A DNA stretch of 64,000 nucleotides from Streptomyces wuyuanensis (GTDB taxonomy: Bacteria; Actinomycetota; Actinomycetes; Streptomycetales; Streptomycetaceae), in NCBI RefSeq assembly GCF_900103455.1, contig NZ_FNHI01000002.1, forward strand, positions 124,001-188,000, given 5' to 3'. Of this stretch, positions 8,665-17,534 are shown piece after piece; the first letter of the stretch is position 1; each line of letters begins with the position of its first letter. Under the pieces are notes generated by a model. That model searched no databases, was not told the origin of the DNA, and saw only the letters and a list, made by a program, of their open reading frames with translations. The position numbers and the translations under genes were made by a program.

Positions 8665-9717
8665 ATGACCACACAAACGACCACTGTTCCCGCCTACGCG
8701 GCCCCTGCCGCGAAGGCCCCGCTGGAGCGCACCACCATCCCGCGGCGGGCGGTCGGTGAGCACGACGTCCTGATCGACATCAAGTACGCCGGCATCTGCC
8801 ACTCCGACATCCACCAGGCCCGTGACGGCTGGGGCGAGGGCATCTTCCCCATGGTTCCCGGCCATGAGATCGCCGGCGTCGTCACCGAGGTCGGCACCGG
8901 GGTCACCAGGTTCGCCGTCGGCGACCGCGTCGGCGTCGGCTGCATGGTCGACTCCTGCCGCGTGTGCGACAACTGCAAGGCCGGACTGCAGCAGTACTGC
9001 ACGAACGGCAACGTCCTCACGTACAACGCCCTCGACAAGAACGGGGAGCCCACCTACGGCGGCTACTCCACGCACATCGTCGTGGACGAGGCGTTCACCG
9101 TGCGGATCCCCGACGGACTCTCCCTCGACGTGGCCGCACCGCTCCTGTGCGCCGGCATCACGACCTACTCCCCGCTGCGGCACTGGAACGCCGGCCCCGG
9201 CAAGAAGGTCGCCGTCGTCGGCCTCGGCGGCCTCGGCCACATGGCCGTCAAGATCGCGAGTGCGCTCGGGGCGGAGGTGACCGTGCTGTCCCAGTCCCTG
9301 CGCAAGAAGGACGACGGGCTGTCGCTCGGCGCCCAGCACTACTACGCCACCAGCGACGACGCCACCTTCGAGGCCCTCGCCGGAACCTTCGACCTGATCG
9401 TCAGCACCGTCTCCGCGCCACTGCCCCTGGACAGGTTCCTGGGCATGCTGAAGACGGACGGCGCGATGGTGAACGTCGGCGCCCCCGAGGAACCCGTGTC
9501 GCTGAACCTCTTCTCGCTGATCGGAGGCCGCAGGACCCTGGCCGGCTCCGGGATCGGCGGCATCCCCGAGACCCAGGAGATGCTCGACTTCTGCGCCGAG
9601 CACGGCCTCGGCGCCGAGATCGAACTGATCCGTGCCGACCAGATCAACGAGGCGTACGAGAGGGTGCTGCGCAGCGACGTGCGCTACCGCTTCGTGATCG
9701 ACACCGCCACGATCTGA
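8665..9717 (+). CDS. Zinc-dependent NAD(P) alcohol dehydrogenase, AdhC/YahK type
   Basis: A 350-residue medium-chain dehydrogenase reducing aldehydes or oxidising alcohols. The catalytic zinc ligands are visible as Cys in GICHSDIHQ and His-Glu in PGHEIAG, with the structural-zinc cysteines in the [15 protein letters not shown] stretch. The Rossmann motif [10 protein letters not shown] lies at about residues 188-197. The sequence is of the cinnamyl-alcohol/YahK branch, which usually prefers NADPH. ATG 8665 is used although ATG 8661 overlaps it out of frame; the Shine-Dalgarno is weak. Divergent from the MmyB-type regulator at 8538, which probably controls it. Confidence 0.92.
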   Translation: MTTQTTTVPAYAAPAAKAPLERTTIPRRAVGEHDVLIDIKYAGICHSDIHQARDGWGEGIFPMVPGHEIAGVVTEVGTGVTRFAVGDRVGVGCMVDSCRVCDNCKAGLQQYCTNGNVLTYNALDKNGEPTYGGYSTHIVVDEAFTVRIPDGLSLDVAAPLLCAGITTYSPLRHWNAGPGKKVAVVGLGGLGHMAVKIASALGAEVTVLSQSLRKKDDGLSLGAQHYYATSDDATFEALAGTFDLIVSTVSAPLPLDRFLGMLKTDGAMVNVGAPEEPVSLNLFSLIGGRRTLAGSGIGGIPETQEMLDFCAEHGLGAEIELIRADQINEAYERVLRSDVRYRFVIDTATI

Positions 9718-9737
9718 GGCTCCGCTCGGAGCCGCCC

Positions 9738-9782
9738 CCGCAGGCAGCCCGCCCTGGGCCGTTCCGGGTGGGCTGCCTGCGG
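9738..9782. terminator. Terminator after alcohol dehydrogenase
   Basis: CCGCAGGCAGCCCGCC and GGGTGGGCTGCCTGCGG pair over about 15 bp, 20 bases after the dehydrogenase stop. Confidence 0.75.
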
Positions 9783-9892
9783 CGCGGCACCGGGCGCTGC
9801 CGTACGGCATCCGAGGGCCGAGCGCCCTCGGCTGCCGCCGTCCGACCCCGGAGGTAATCGACCGGGCGCCACGGCCGCGGCACGATCGGGGC

Positions 9893-10249
9893 ATGAGCGC
9901 ATACGCGATCGGCAACCTCTTCCCCCCGGCCCGCCTCGACGACGAGGTCCTGACCTACATGGAACGCGTCCAGTGCACGCTCGACCCCTTCGGCGGCCGC
10001 TTCCTCGTGCACGGCGCCCCCGAACGCGCCGTGCTCGAAGGCGAGTGGCCCGGCGCCGTCGTCGTCATCGAGTTCCCCTCGATGGCGGCCGCCCGCGACT
10101 GGTACGCCTCCCCGGACTACCAGGCCCTGCTCCCACTGCGCACCCGCCACATGGCCGGTGACGTCCTCCTCGTCGACGGAGTGCCGGAGGGGTACGACGC
10201 GGCGGCCACGGCCGCGACGCTGCGCGAGGCGCAAGGGGCGGCGGGATAG
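9893..10249 (+). CDS. DUF1330 family protein
   Basis: A 118-residue ferredoxin-like-fold protein of the DUF1330 family (dimeric alpha-beta barrel relatives). The family pattern is visible: a beta strand with GGRFLVHG, then the VVIEFPSMAAARDWYASPDYQAL block, which is the most conserved part of the family. No catalytic assignment exists for most members. Start ATG 9893 has little upstream Shine-Dalgarno. It is convergent with the ABC-F gene, whose stop is 47 bases away. Confidence 0.82.
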   Translation: MSAYAIGNLFPPARLDDEVLTYMERVQCTLDPFGGRFLVHGAPERAVLEGEWPGAVVVIEFPSMAAARDWYASPDYQALLPLRTRHMAGDVLLVDGVPEGYDAAATAATLREAQGAAG

Positions 10250-10295
10250 CGGGCGGCCGGGCCGACGGCCCCCCCGCCCCCGCCCCCGCCGGACG

Positions 10296-11780
10296 TCAGC
10301 ACGTGCGGCCCGCCCTGAGCTCCAGGCACGGCGCCCGGAAGGCCGCGCGGAAGCGGCGGTCGTGGGAGACCACGACCACCGCGCCGGGGTAGGCCGCCAG
10401 GGCCGCCTCCAGCTCCTCCACCAGCGCGGGGGTCACATGGTTGGTCGGCTCGTCCAGGACCAGCAGGTCCGCCGGGCGGCAGAACAGCCGGGCGAGCTGG
10501 AGCCTGCGGCGCTGGCCCGCGGACAGGGCCGCGACCGGGACCGCCAGGTCCTCCTCGAGGAAGAGGCCGAGCGCCGGCAGCTCCGCGGCGTACTCCTCCG
10601 CCGGACCGGGCCGGCCCGCGGCGTACTCCGACAGCAGCGGACGGCCCGAGGACACCGCCGGCAGCTCCTGCGGCAGGTACCCGATCCGGGCCGGCCTGCG
10701 GACCGTTCCCCCGTCCGGCTCCAGTTCGCCCGCGAGGACCCGCAGCAGCGTCGATTTCCCCGCCCCGTTCGGGCCGGTGACCAGCAGCCGTTCGCCGGCC
10801 TTCACCGTGAGCCCCTCGACGCGCAGCCGGTCGCCCACCGCGACCCCGTCCAGTTCGGCCAGCACGCCGCCGGCACCCCGCGCCGCCGCCGTCGCCAGGT
10901 CCACCCGGAACGTGAGTGGCTCGGGCGGCGCGGGCACCGGCTCGCGCCGCAGCCGTTCCAGCCGCTGCCGCGCCGCTCTGACCTGCCCGGACAGCTTGGC
11001 CTCGTGCGAGCGGCGGTGCTTGCCGAAGCCCTGGTGCGGGTCCTTGCCGGTACCCGAGAGCCGTTGCCCGGCCGCGGCCACCAGCTCCTCCGTACGGGCC
11101 AGCTCGTCCAGCCACTCCTGGTGCTCCCGGGCCCGGCGGCGCCGCGCCGCCGCCCTCACGGCGCGGTATCCCGTCCAGCCGTCGCCGTACCGGGTGACCG
11201 TCCGCCGGTCCCGCTCGTCCAGCAACAGCAGCTCCGGCGCGGCGGCCAGGACACACGCGAGAGCGAGGCGGGACTGCTCGCCACCGGAGAGCGAGCCGAC
11301 CGGCCGGTCCCGGCTCAACCCGCCGAGACCGAGCCCGTGCAGGGCGGCGTCCACCCGGGCGTCGGCCTCGTAGCCCCCGCGCTCCTCGAAGGCGTGCAAC
11401 AGCTCGCCGTACTCGGCGAGTTCCGTCTCAGACGCGGCCGCGAGCCGAGCCTCCGCATCCCGGATGCGCCGCTGCAGCGCGCGCAGGTCCACGAGCGAGG
11501 CGTCGACGGCGTCCTGGACGGTCGCCGCCGGACCGAGGTCGGGGACCTGGGGGAGCAGGCCGGTGCCGCCCGGGAACCGGACGGTGATGCCGCCCTCGTC
11601 GGGTCGTTCGGCACCGGCGATCAGCCGGAGCAGGGTCGACTTGCCGGAGCCGTTGTCGCCGATGACCCCGGCCCGCTCGCCGGGACGTACGGTCAGCGAC
11701 ACGTCTTCGAGGACGGAGCGGTCTCCGTACGCCTTGGAGACGTCCTTGAGGGTCAGTTGGGTACGGGCGCGTTCGCGCAT
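10296..11780 (-). CDS. ABC-F ATPase (antibiotic-resistance type) with deletion in first ATPase domain
   Basis: A 494-residue cytoplasmic protein with two ABC ATPase domains and no membrane segment, the ABC-F layout of ribosome-protection factors. Domain 1 has Walker A GDNGSGKST (about residue 42) and signature SLSGGEQSR. Its Walker B runs LLLLDE and then jumps straight to RDRRTVTRYGDGW, skipping the expected PTNH D-loop, helical stretch and H-switch histidine, about 45 residues. Domain 2 is complete: GPNGAGKST, LSAGQRRR, LLVLDEPTNH and VVVSHDR. The interdomain linker includes GFGKHRRSHEAKLSGQ, typical of actinobacterial resistance ABC-Fs. The join lies at 11213/11214 and keeps the frame. The gene may be hypomorphic or dead. 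A leader ORF sits upstream at 11911-11937. Confidence 0.88.
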   Translation of the reverse strand: MRERARTQLTLKDVSKAYGDRSVLEDVSLTVRPGERAGVIGDNGSGKSTLLRLIAGAERPDEGGITVRFPGGTGLLPQVPDLGPAATVQDAVDASLVDLRALQRRIRDAEARLAAASETELAEYGELLHAFEERGGYEADARVDAALHGLGLGGLSRDRPVGSLSGGEQSRLALACVLAAAPELLLLDERDRRTVTRYGDGWTGYRAVRAAARRRRAREHQEWLDELARTEELVAAAGQRLSGTGKDPHQGFGKHRRSHEAKLSGQVRAARQRLERLRREPVPAPPEPLTFRVDLATAAARGAGGVLAELDGVAVGDRLRVEGLTVKAGERLLVTGPNGAGKSTLLRVLAGELEPDGGTVRRPARIGYLPQELPAVSSGRPLLSEYAAGRPGPAEEYAAELPALGLFLEEDLAVPVAALSAGQRRRLQLARLFCRPADLLVLDEPTNHVTPALVEELEAALAAYPGAVVVVSHDRRFRAAFRAPCLELRAGRTC

Positions 11781-11910
11781 GGGCTTTCCCTGGGATGACG
11801 TGCCCGGAAGAAGCGGGCGGGGTTCCGTCGGACGGGGGAGGGAGCGCCGGGGACCACCCGCGGCCGGAACGGCGGCAGGTCAGAGGGTCACGCCGGCTCG
11901 GCGCCCGGAA
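11781..11910 (-). promoter_or_regulatory. Possible attenuator region between leader ORF and ABC-F
   Basis: 130 bases between the leader peptide stop and the ABC-F start. Read on the minus strand it holds a 5-bp hairpin (CGCCG-AGC-CGGCG) just after the leader stop, a GTTCCG/CGGAAC pair spanning about 45 bases, and a GCCCG/CGGGC hairpin about 20 bases before the GGGAAAG ribosome site. These could form alternative structures if a ribosome stalls on the leader, but I did not fold the RNA. Confidence 0.4.
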
Positions 11911-11937
11911 TCAGAGAAAGAAGTAGTACGAACCCAT
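11911..11937 (-). CDS. Leader peptide uORF (8 residues) upstream of ABC-F gene
   Basis: ATG, seven codons and TGA read Met-Gly-Ser-Tyr-Tyr-Phe-Phe-Leu. The aromatic, hydrophobic string is what one expects of a nascent chain used to sense ribosome-targeting drugs, and short leaders of this kind precede many ABC-F and erm resistance genes. A TACACT hexamer at 11946-11951 (minus strand) would place transcription start near the ATG itself, so the leader may be read from a leaderless mRNA; no good -35 is visible, only an A-run further up. Expression would be by translation or transcription attenuation over the 130-base gap to the ABC-F start. Confidence 0.6.
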   Translation of the reverse strand: MGSYYFFL

Positions 11938-12154
11938 GCGCCCGAGTGTACGGCCGGCCCTTTGGACGCCGCCGAGGGGTTTTCCGGCACGGGGCGCGTT
12001 CCCCGGGGTGGGACCGAGACATTCCCGATGCGTCGGGACGGCAGCCCGCCACCGCGGCCCGCACGCCCGCCCGGCCCGCTCACCCGCGCGGCCCACCGCC
12101 CGACATGGTACGAATCGGACAGTGGTCCCACGGGGCACGGCGAGCGGAGCACGC

Positions 12155-12820
12155 GTGATCCGGGTAATGGTGGTCGACGACGAGGCCCTGATCCGCACGG
12201 GCTTCCAGCACATCCTCGACGCGGCCGACGACATCGAGGTCGTGGCCGCGGTCCCGGGCGCCGACGCGGTCCGGACCGCGGAGGAGGCCCGCCCCGACGT
12301 CGTGCTGCTGGACATCCGCATGCCGGACGTGGACGGACTCACCGTCCTCGGGGGCCTGCGCCGCCTGCCGCACCCACCGGTCGTCGCCATGCTCACGACG
12401 TTCGACATGGACGAGTACGTGGCGACGGCGCTGCGCGCGGGCGCCGCCGGCTTCCTCCTCAAGGACACCGACCCCGAGGGCCTGCCCTTCCTCGTGCGGA
12501 CCCTCGCCGACGGCGGCACCGTCCTGTCGTCCAAGGTCACCAGGACCGTCGTGGACGGCTACCTCGAAGCGGGCCCCGAGGAGACCGCCGTACGGGGCAT
12601 CGCCCGGCTGACCGACCGGGAACGCGCCGTACTCGTACTGATCGCCGAGGGACTCTCCAACGCCGACATCGCCACCCGCATGCACCTGGGAACCGGCACG
12701 GTGAAGGACCACGTCAGCGCCATCCTCACCAAGCTCGAAGTTGCCGGCCGGGTCCAGGCCGCACTGCTCGCAGAGCGGGCCGGCCTGCTCAGGCCGCCCC
12801 GGGACCAGGAGGCGCCATGA
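12155..12820 (+). CDS. NarL/LuxR-family response regulator
   Basis: A 221-residue response regulator. The receiver domain (residues 1-120) has the acidic pocket VVDDE, the phospho-acceptor Asp in LLDIRMPD (about 52), the conserved Thr in LTTFDMDEY and Lys in LLKDTDP. The C-terminal LuxR-type HTH (about 148-210) includes LTDRERAVLVLIAEGLSN and GTVKDHVSAILTKL. GTG 12155 is the start: GGAG lies 5 bases upstream and the receiver motif follows at once. The stop overlaps the kinase ATG (ATGA), so the two are translationally coupled. The target genes are not evident. Confidence 0.93.
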   Translation: MIRVMVVDDEALIRTGFQHILDAADDIEVVAAVPGADAVRTAEEARPDVVLLDIRMPDVDGLTVLGGLRRLPHPPVVAMLTTFDMDEYVATALRAGAAGFLLKDTDPEGLPFLVRTLADGGTVLSSKVTRTVVDGYLEAGPEETAVRGIARLTDRERAVLVLIAEGLSNADIATRMHLGTGTVKDHVSAILTKLEVAGRVQAALLAERAGLLRPPRDQEAP

Positions 12821-13998
12821 CCTCCCGCCGCGTACCGCCCCCTCTGATGGACGCCGTGCTGGTCGGGGTGGCACTGCTCGACGTCTGGGTCAACGTCACC
12901 GCCGCCGAACCGCTGCGCCTCGGCTTCGCCCTGGCCGCCGCGTTCGCCCTCGCCCTGCGCCGCCGGGTGCCGCTGCTCGTCTTCCTGATCGCCCTCCCCG
13001 CGGTTGCCCTGAACGACGCCATATTCGCCGGACTGGCCGCGCTCTACACCCTCGCCTCGCTGTCCCGGCGCCGGTTCCTGCTCGCGGCCTGCGCGCTGGC
13101 CTTCACGGTCTGCGACATGATCTCGCTGCCGTCCCCGGAGCTCGACCTGACCAAGACCGCCACCCTCATCACCCTCGGCTACACGGCCGCCACCGCGGCC
13201 GCGCCCGTCTTCCTCGGCCAGCTCGTCCAGACCCGGCGCGACCTCTCGCTGCGGTTGGCGGAGATCTCCGAGGCCCGGGACCACGAACGGCTGCTGACCA
13301 CCCAGACCGTCCTGGCCAAGGAACGCGCTCAGCTCGCCCGCGAGATGCACGACGTGGTCTCGCACCAGGTCAGCCTGATCGCCGTACGGGCCGGGGCGCT
13401 CCAGGTCGGCACCCGCGACCCCGAGATCAAGGACGCCGCGGCCACGATCAGGCGGCTCAGCGTGCAGACCCTGGACGAGCTGCGCCACATGGTCAGCGTC
13501 CTGCGGGCCTCGGGCGGGCGGCCCGCCGAACTCACCCCCCAGCCGTCCATGGCCGACCTCCAGCGACTCGTCGACGGCAGCGGCATCCAGGCCGAACTCC
13601 ACACCGACCTGCCGCGTCCCCCGCCCCCCGAACCGGTACCACCCGGCGGCGAGGCTGCCGCCCCGGGGCCTGCGGGCGGGCCGCAGGCCCCGGACGGACT
13701 CCCCCCGACCGTCCAGCGCGCCATCTACCGCACCGTCCAGGAAGCCCTGACCAACGTCCGCAAGCACGCGCCCGGCGCCGCGGCCACGGTCCTCGTACGG
13801 CACCACGGCGGCGCGGTCCGCGTCACGGTCACCAACACCGCCCCGACCCGGCCGGCCCTGCCCCTCCCCAGCGCCCACTACGGCCTCGTCAGCCTGCGCC
13901 AGCGCGCCGAACTCCTGGGCGGCACGGTCGACTCCGGCCCGACGCCGGACGGCGGCTACGAACTGCGACTGGAACTGCCGGCGCAGGGCCACGCCTGA
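12817..13998 (+). CDS. Two-component sensor histidine kinase (NarL-type, HisKA_3)
   Basis: A 393-residue membrane sensor kinase coupled to the response regulator just upstream. The first 150 residues contain four to five hydrophobic helices with little extracytoplasmic loop, suggesting membrane or intramembrane sensing. The phospho-acceptor histidine is in AREMHDVVSHQVSLI (about residue 178), the HisKA_3 pattern. A Pro-rich linker (about 265-290) precedes the ATPase domain, in which the N-box is EALTNVRKHAPGA and a late glycine-rich turn is visible in SAHYGLVSLRQRAELLGG. The stimulus is unknown. Confidence 0.92.
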   Translation: MTSRRVPPPLMDAVLVGVALLDVWVNVTAAEPLRLGFALAAAFALALRRRVPLLVFLIALPAVALNDAIFAGLAALYTLASLSRRRFLLAACALAFTVCDMISLPSPELDLTKTATLITLGYTAATAAAPVFLGQLVQTRRDLSLRLAEISEARDHERLLTTQTVLAKERAQLAREMHDVVSHQVSLIAVRAGALQVGTRDPEIKDAAATIRRLSVQTLDELRHMVSVLRASGGRPAELTPQPSMADLQRLVDGSGIQAELHTDLPRPPPPEPVPPGGEAAAPGPAGGPQAPDGLPPTVQRAIYRTVQEALTNVRKHAPGAAATVLVRHHGGAVRVTVTNTAPTRPALPLPSAHYGLVSLRQRAELLGGTVDSGPTPDGGYELRLELPAQGHA

Positions 13999-14183
13999 CG
14001 TGCGCGATGTCCTGCCGGCAGCCGGCAGCGTCCATCCGTCGAAGTCCGCCCGATCGCGGTCCGTTGCCCAGTTCGCTGACGTCGATGCCTGTGTCGGCCA
14101 GTTCGGTGAGCTGTCCCGCCAGACGTTCCACTTCGGTCACTACGTGAACGGGGATGCCACCCGTCACATGGTCGTGCCGGTGC

Positions 14184-14849
14184 CTACCCGTCGGCCTTGG
14201 CGACGCCGATCGGGCAGGAGAGCCCCGTCCCGCCGATGCCGCAGTAGCCCGCGGGGTTCTTGTCGAGGTACTGCTGGTGGTATCCCTCGGCCGGGTAGAA
14301 GGCCCGGCCCTCGGCGGGCAGGATCTCCGTGGTGATCGTGCCGTGGCCCGCGCCCGTCAGCACCTTCTGGTAGGCGTCGCGGGAGGCATCCGCGGCCTTC
14401 GCCTGGGCCGGTGTGTGGGTGTGGATCGCCGAGCGGTACTGGGTGCCGACGTCGTTGCCCTGGCGGAAGCCCTGGGTCGGGTCGTGGGCCTCCCAGAAGA
14501 CCTTCAGCAGCGCTTCGTAGGAGACGACCGAGGGGTCGTACACGACACGGACGGCCTCGGTGTGGCCGGTCAGGCCCGAGCAGACCTCTTCGTACGTCGG
14601 GTTCGGGGTGTAGCCGCCCTGGTAGCCGACGAGTGTGGTCCACACGCCCTCGGTCTGCCAGAACTTGCGCTCGGCGCCCCAGAAACAGCCCAGTCCGAAG
14701 TCGGCGACCTCCAGGCCCTCGGGGTAGGGGCCCAGGAGCGGGTTGCCGAGGACGGTGTGCCGGGCGGGGACGTCGAACTCGGGGGTTTCGCGACCGCGGA
14801 GGGCCTGGGCGGGGGTGGGCAGCTCAGGGACGCGGCGGTTCAGGAACAT
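14184..14849 (-). CDS. msrA: Peptide methionine (S)-sulfoxide reductase
   Basis: Repairs oxidised methionine in proteins using thioredoxin-derived electrons. The ATG at 14849 follows a GGAGGAG ribosome site 7 bases away, giving 221 residues; an upstream in-frame ATG at 14876 is less likely. The catalytic GCFWGAE motif is at about residues 53-59, with [18 protein letters not shown] and the C-terminal [13 protein letters not shown] stretch providing candidate resolving cysteines. Length fits the long actinobacterial MsrA. No msrB neighbour is present. Its transcript is separated from the upstream gene by a hairpin at 14891-14924. Confidence 0.96.
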   Translation of the reverse strand: MFLNRRVPELPTPAQALRGRETPEFDVPARHTVLGNPLLGPYPEGLEVADFGLGCFWGAERKFWQTEGVWTTLVGYQGGYTPNPTYEEVCSGLTGHTEAVRVVYDPSVVSYEALLKVFWEAHDPTQGFRQGNDVGTQYRSAIHTHTPAQAKAADASRDAYQKVLTGAGHGTITTEILPAEGRAFYPAEGYHQQYLDKNPAGYCGIGGTGLSCPIGVAKADG

Positions 14850-14890
14850 GCGAATCTCCTCCGGGAGTGGTTGCACAGGTCAGAACGCAC

Positions 14891-14924
14891 TCCGGGCCCG
14901 CGGGATTCCCCCCGCGGGCCCGGA
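14891..14924. terminator. Terminator between TPR-like membrane protein gene and msrA
   Basis: TCCGGGCCCGCGGG and CCCGCGGGCCCGGA, 14-bp perfect arms around ATTCC. It follows the stop of the leftward gene that ends at 14953. Confidence 0.8.
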
Positions 14925-14952
14925 GCGGCAGCCGGTTGCGCCGGCCCCGCCG

Positions 14953-16059
14953 TCAGTGCGGCAGCGTCGCCGGGCTGCCGCCGTTCGCCTCGTATCCCGC
15001 GACCGCGAGCGCCCGGTAGACCGCGTACTCCCCGGCGGGGTCGCTGCCGTGGGTCCAGGGCAGCGCCCCGACGTGGCCGTCGACGTGGACCAGCTGCTGC
15101 ATGGCCTCCGCCCAGCGCTCGGACCTGACCAGGAAGAAGATCAGCAGATGGCGCACGAGGGGGAGGACCGGGTCGTTCCCGGACGCGTGGTGCGCGGCGT
15201 GCAGCGCGCCCTCCACGGCCTTGGTGACGACCGCGCTCTGGTAGAAGCCGGAGACCAGGTTGACCTCGGGCAGGTGCTCGAACACGGCGAACAGCGGCAG
15301 CGCGGACAGCAGGGAGCCCTGCGGCGCTCGGGCCGCGGAGGTGGTCGCGAAGTGGTCGGCCTCCTCGCGCGAGCCGTGCCACTTCTCGCACCAGTAGTGG
15401 AGCGCCGCGAGGTGGGCGCCCATGTGCGCGGGGGCGCGGTCGATCACCTTGGCCCACAGCTGGTCGAACTGCTCGTGGGAGTAGCCGAGGCCGCGGGCCA
15501 CGGCCAGCTCCACGATGTACGGGACGGGGTCGCCGGGTGCGAGCAGGGCGGCCTCCCCGCAGACCGACCGGGCCTCTTCCAGGATGATCCGGAAGTCGTC
15601 GCTGCCGGTTCCGCCGGAGGAACGCCAGGCCTGCTGGACCAGGAACTCGGCGTGGACGGCGGCACCGCCCGCGTCCTTCGGCGACTCGGAGCGCCAGGTG
15701 CGCAGCCATGATCCACCGGTTCCCGGCTGGTGCTGGAGCTCCAGCGACGCGGCGCCCGCGAACGCCTGCACCCGCTGCCAGCGCCGCTCGCCCTCCTTCT
15801 CCGTACCGGCGAGCAACTGGGACGCGGCCCGCCAGTCCTGGGTGCGCTGCACCAGGTCGAGTACGTCGAGGAGGTCCTGGTCGGGTCCGGGCAGCCGCAG
15901 GTCGAGATCCTCCTGGCGTACGAATCCGTAGGCGGCGGGGTCGGCGGCGTCCGGTGAACCGGGCGCGACCTGTCTCACGGCGTGGCGGCGGCGCATCACG
16001 AACGGGCCGATCGCCGCGGCCAGCAGGCCAAGCGCGATCAGGAACCAGAGAATCTCCAT
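14953..16059 (-). CDS. Membrane-anchored helical-repeat protein, unknown function
   Basis: A 368-residue protein with one N-terminal hydrophobic helix (residues 2-22, ILWFLIALGLLAAAIGPFV) followed by basic residues, so the body probably faces the cytoplasm. The rest is almost all helical with many Trp and Ala-Leu repeats and reads like an irregular TPR-type solenoid (for example DWRAASQLLAGTEKEGERRW and the ALHYWCEKW region), but no canonical TPR set can be called. Conserved hypothetical proteins like this are common in Streptomyces. It lies divergent from metB, 83 bases apart. Confidence 0.75.
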   Translation of the reverse strand: MEILWFLIALGLLAAAIGPFVMRRRHAVRQVAPGSPDAADPAAYGFVRQEDLDLRLPGPDQDLLDVLDLVQRTQDWRAASQLLAGTEKEGERRWQRVQAFAGAASLELQHQPGTGGSWLRTWRSESPKDAGGAAVHAEFLVQQAWRSSGGTGSDDFRIILEEARSVCGEAALLAPGDPVPYIVELAVARGLGYSHEQFDQLWAKVIDRAPAHMGAHLAALHYWCEKWHGSREEADHFATTSAARAPQGSLLSALPLFAVFEHLPEVNLVSGFYQSAVVTKAVEGALHAAHHASGNDPVLPLVRHLLIFFLVRSERWAEAMQQLVHVDGHVGALPWTHGSDPAGEYAVYRALAVAGYEANGGSPATLPH

Positions 16060-16142
16060 GAGCCCATTGTCCCGGACGCCGATGCGGTGGGAACCGGCCG
16101 GGGAGCGCCCGGGGGCCCGGCGGGGGACTACTCTCGGGTCGC

Positions 16143-17291
16143 ATGAGCGACCAGCACAGTTTCGAGACCCTCGCCATCCACGCGGGCAACACCGCCGATC
16201 CGCTGACCGGCGCGGTCGTCCCGCCGATCTACCAGGTGTCCACCTACAAGCAGGACGGTGTGGGCGGACTGCGCGGCGGTTACGAGTACAGCCGCAGCGC
16301 CAATCCGACCCGTACGGCGCTGGAGGAGAACCTCGCGGCGCTGGAGGGCGGCCGCCGCGGCCTCGCCTTCGCCTCCGGCCTCGCCGCCGAGGACTGCCTG
16401 CTGCGCGCGCTTCTGGTGCCCGGTGACCACGTGGTGATCCCGAACGACGCCTACGGCGGCACGTTCCGGCTGTTCGCCAAGGTCGTCCAGCGCTGGGGTG
16501 TGGAGTACTCGGTCGCGGACACCTCCGACCCGGCTTCGGTGCGGGCCGCTCTCACCGACCGTACGAAGGTGATCTGGGTCGAGACCCCGTCCAACCCGCT
16601 GCTCGGCATCACGGACATCGCCGCCGTGGCGGACATCGCCCGCTCGGCCGGCGCGAAGCTCGTCGTGGACAACACCTTCGCCAGCCCGTACCTGCAGCAG
16701 CCCCTCGCGCTCGGTGCGGACGTGGTCGTGCACTCGCTCACCAAGTACATGGGCGGCCACTCGGACGTGGTCGGCGGGGCCCTGGTCACCGCCGACGCGG
16801 GCCTCGGCGAGGAGCTGGCGTACCACCAGAACGCGATGGGCGCGGTCGCCGGGCCCTTCGACTCGTGGATCGTGCTGCGGGGCATCAAGACGCTCGCGGT
16901 GCGCATGGACCGGCACAGCGAGAACGCGGCACGGGTCGCGGAGATGCTCAGCGGCCACCCGAAGGTGACGCGGGTGCTGTACCCGGGGCTGGAGGAGCAC
17001 CCGGGGCACGAGATCGCGGCGAAGCAGATGAAGAGCTTCGGCGGGATGGTCTCGTTCCAGGTCCGGGGCGGCGAGGAGGCGGCCGTCGAGGTCTGCAACC
17101 GCGCCGAACTGTTCACCCTCGGTGAGTCCCTGGGCGGTGTCGAGTCCCTGATCGAGCACCCGGGCCGGATGACGCACGCCAGCGTCGCCGGTTCCGCGCT
17201 GGAGGTCCCGGGGGATCTGGTGCGGCTGTCGGTGGGCATCGAGTCGGCGGACGATCTGCTGGCCGACCTCCAGCAGGCGCTGGGCCGCTGA
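16143..17291 (+). CDS. metB: Cystathionine gamma-synthase/lyase (PLP, Cys/Met metabolism)
   Basis: A 382-residue PLP enzyme of the Cys/Met metabolism family, forming or splitting cystathionine. The cofactor lysine is in HSLTKYMGGHSD (about residue 202), and the family blocks YEYSRSANPTRTALE, AFASGLAAED, ETPSNPLL and ESLIEHPGRMTHAS are all present. The last resembles gamma-synthases and gamma-lyases about equally, so which direction dominates cannot be fixed from sequence; the name metB follows gene position near msrA. Start ATG 16143 is clear, though the Shine-Dalgarno is weak. Confidence 0.9.
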   Translation: MSDQHSFETLAIHAGNTADPLTGAVVPPIYQVSTYKQDGVGGLRGGYEYSRSANPTRTALEENLAALEGGRRGLAFASGLAAEDCLLRALLVPGDHVVIPNDAYGGTFRLFAKVVQRWGVEYSVADTSDPASVRAALTDRTKVIWVETPSNPLLGITDIAAVADIARSAGAKLVVDNTFASPYLQQPLALGADVVVHSLTKYMGGHSDVVGGALVTADAGLGEELAYHQNAMGAVAGPFDSWIVLRGIKTLAVRMDRHSENAARVAEMLSGHPKVTRVLYPGLEEHPGHEIAAKQMKSFGGMVSFQVRGGEEAAVEVCNRAELFTLGESLGGVESLIEHPGRMTHASVAGSALEVPGDLVRLSVGIESADDLLADLQQALGR

Positions 17292-17427
17292 CCGGAGGGG
17301 CCGCGGGGACGGGCGGCGCGTTCGGGGGCTTCGCTCCCGCGCTTCGTGCGCACGACCCGTCGCGCGGCCGGGGCCGGGTGCACCCGGGCTCGCTGCCCGA
17401 CGGGCCCGTGCGCCTCGCCCGACTCGT

Positions 17428-17462
17428 GAGCCCGGCCCGGGACCGTGCGCCCGGCCGGGCTC
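17428..17462. terminator. Terminator between metB and DUF1059 gene
   Basis: GAGCCCGGCC and GGCCGGGCTC form a perfect 10-bp stem in the 243-base gap between two convergent genes; nothing else is visible in the gap. Confidence 0.6.
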
Positions 17463-17534
17463 GTGTACGCGTGAACAGGCCTGCCGGATCGGCGGTCTGA
17501 CGGAGTGTCCGGGACGGCGTGATCCGGCCGTGCG

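Noticed and set aside
13889..14167. 92-codon minus-strand frame between the kinase and msrA (MTGGIPVHVVTEVERLAGQL)
   Set aside because: The first 40 residues look protein-like and may be a gene relic, but it overlaps the kinase end, has no good ribosome site and no known domain.
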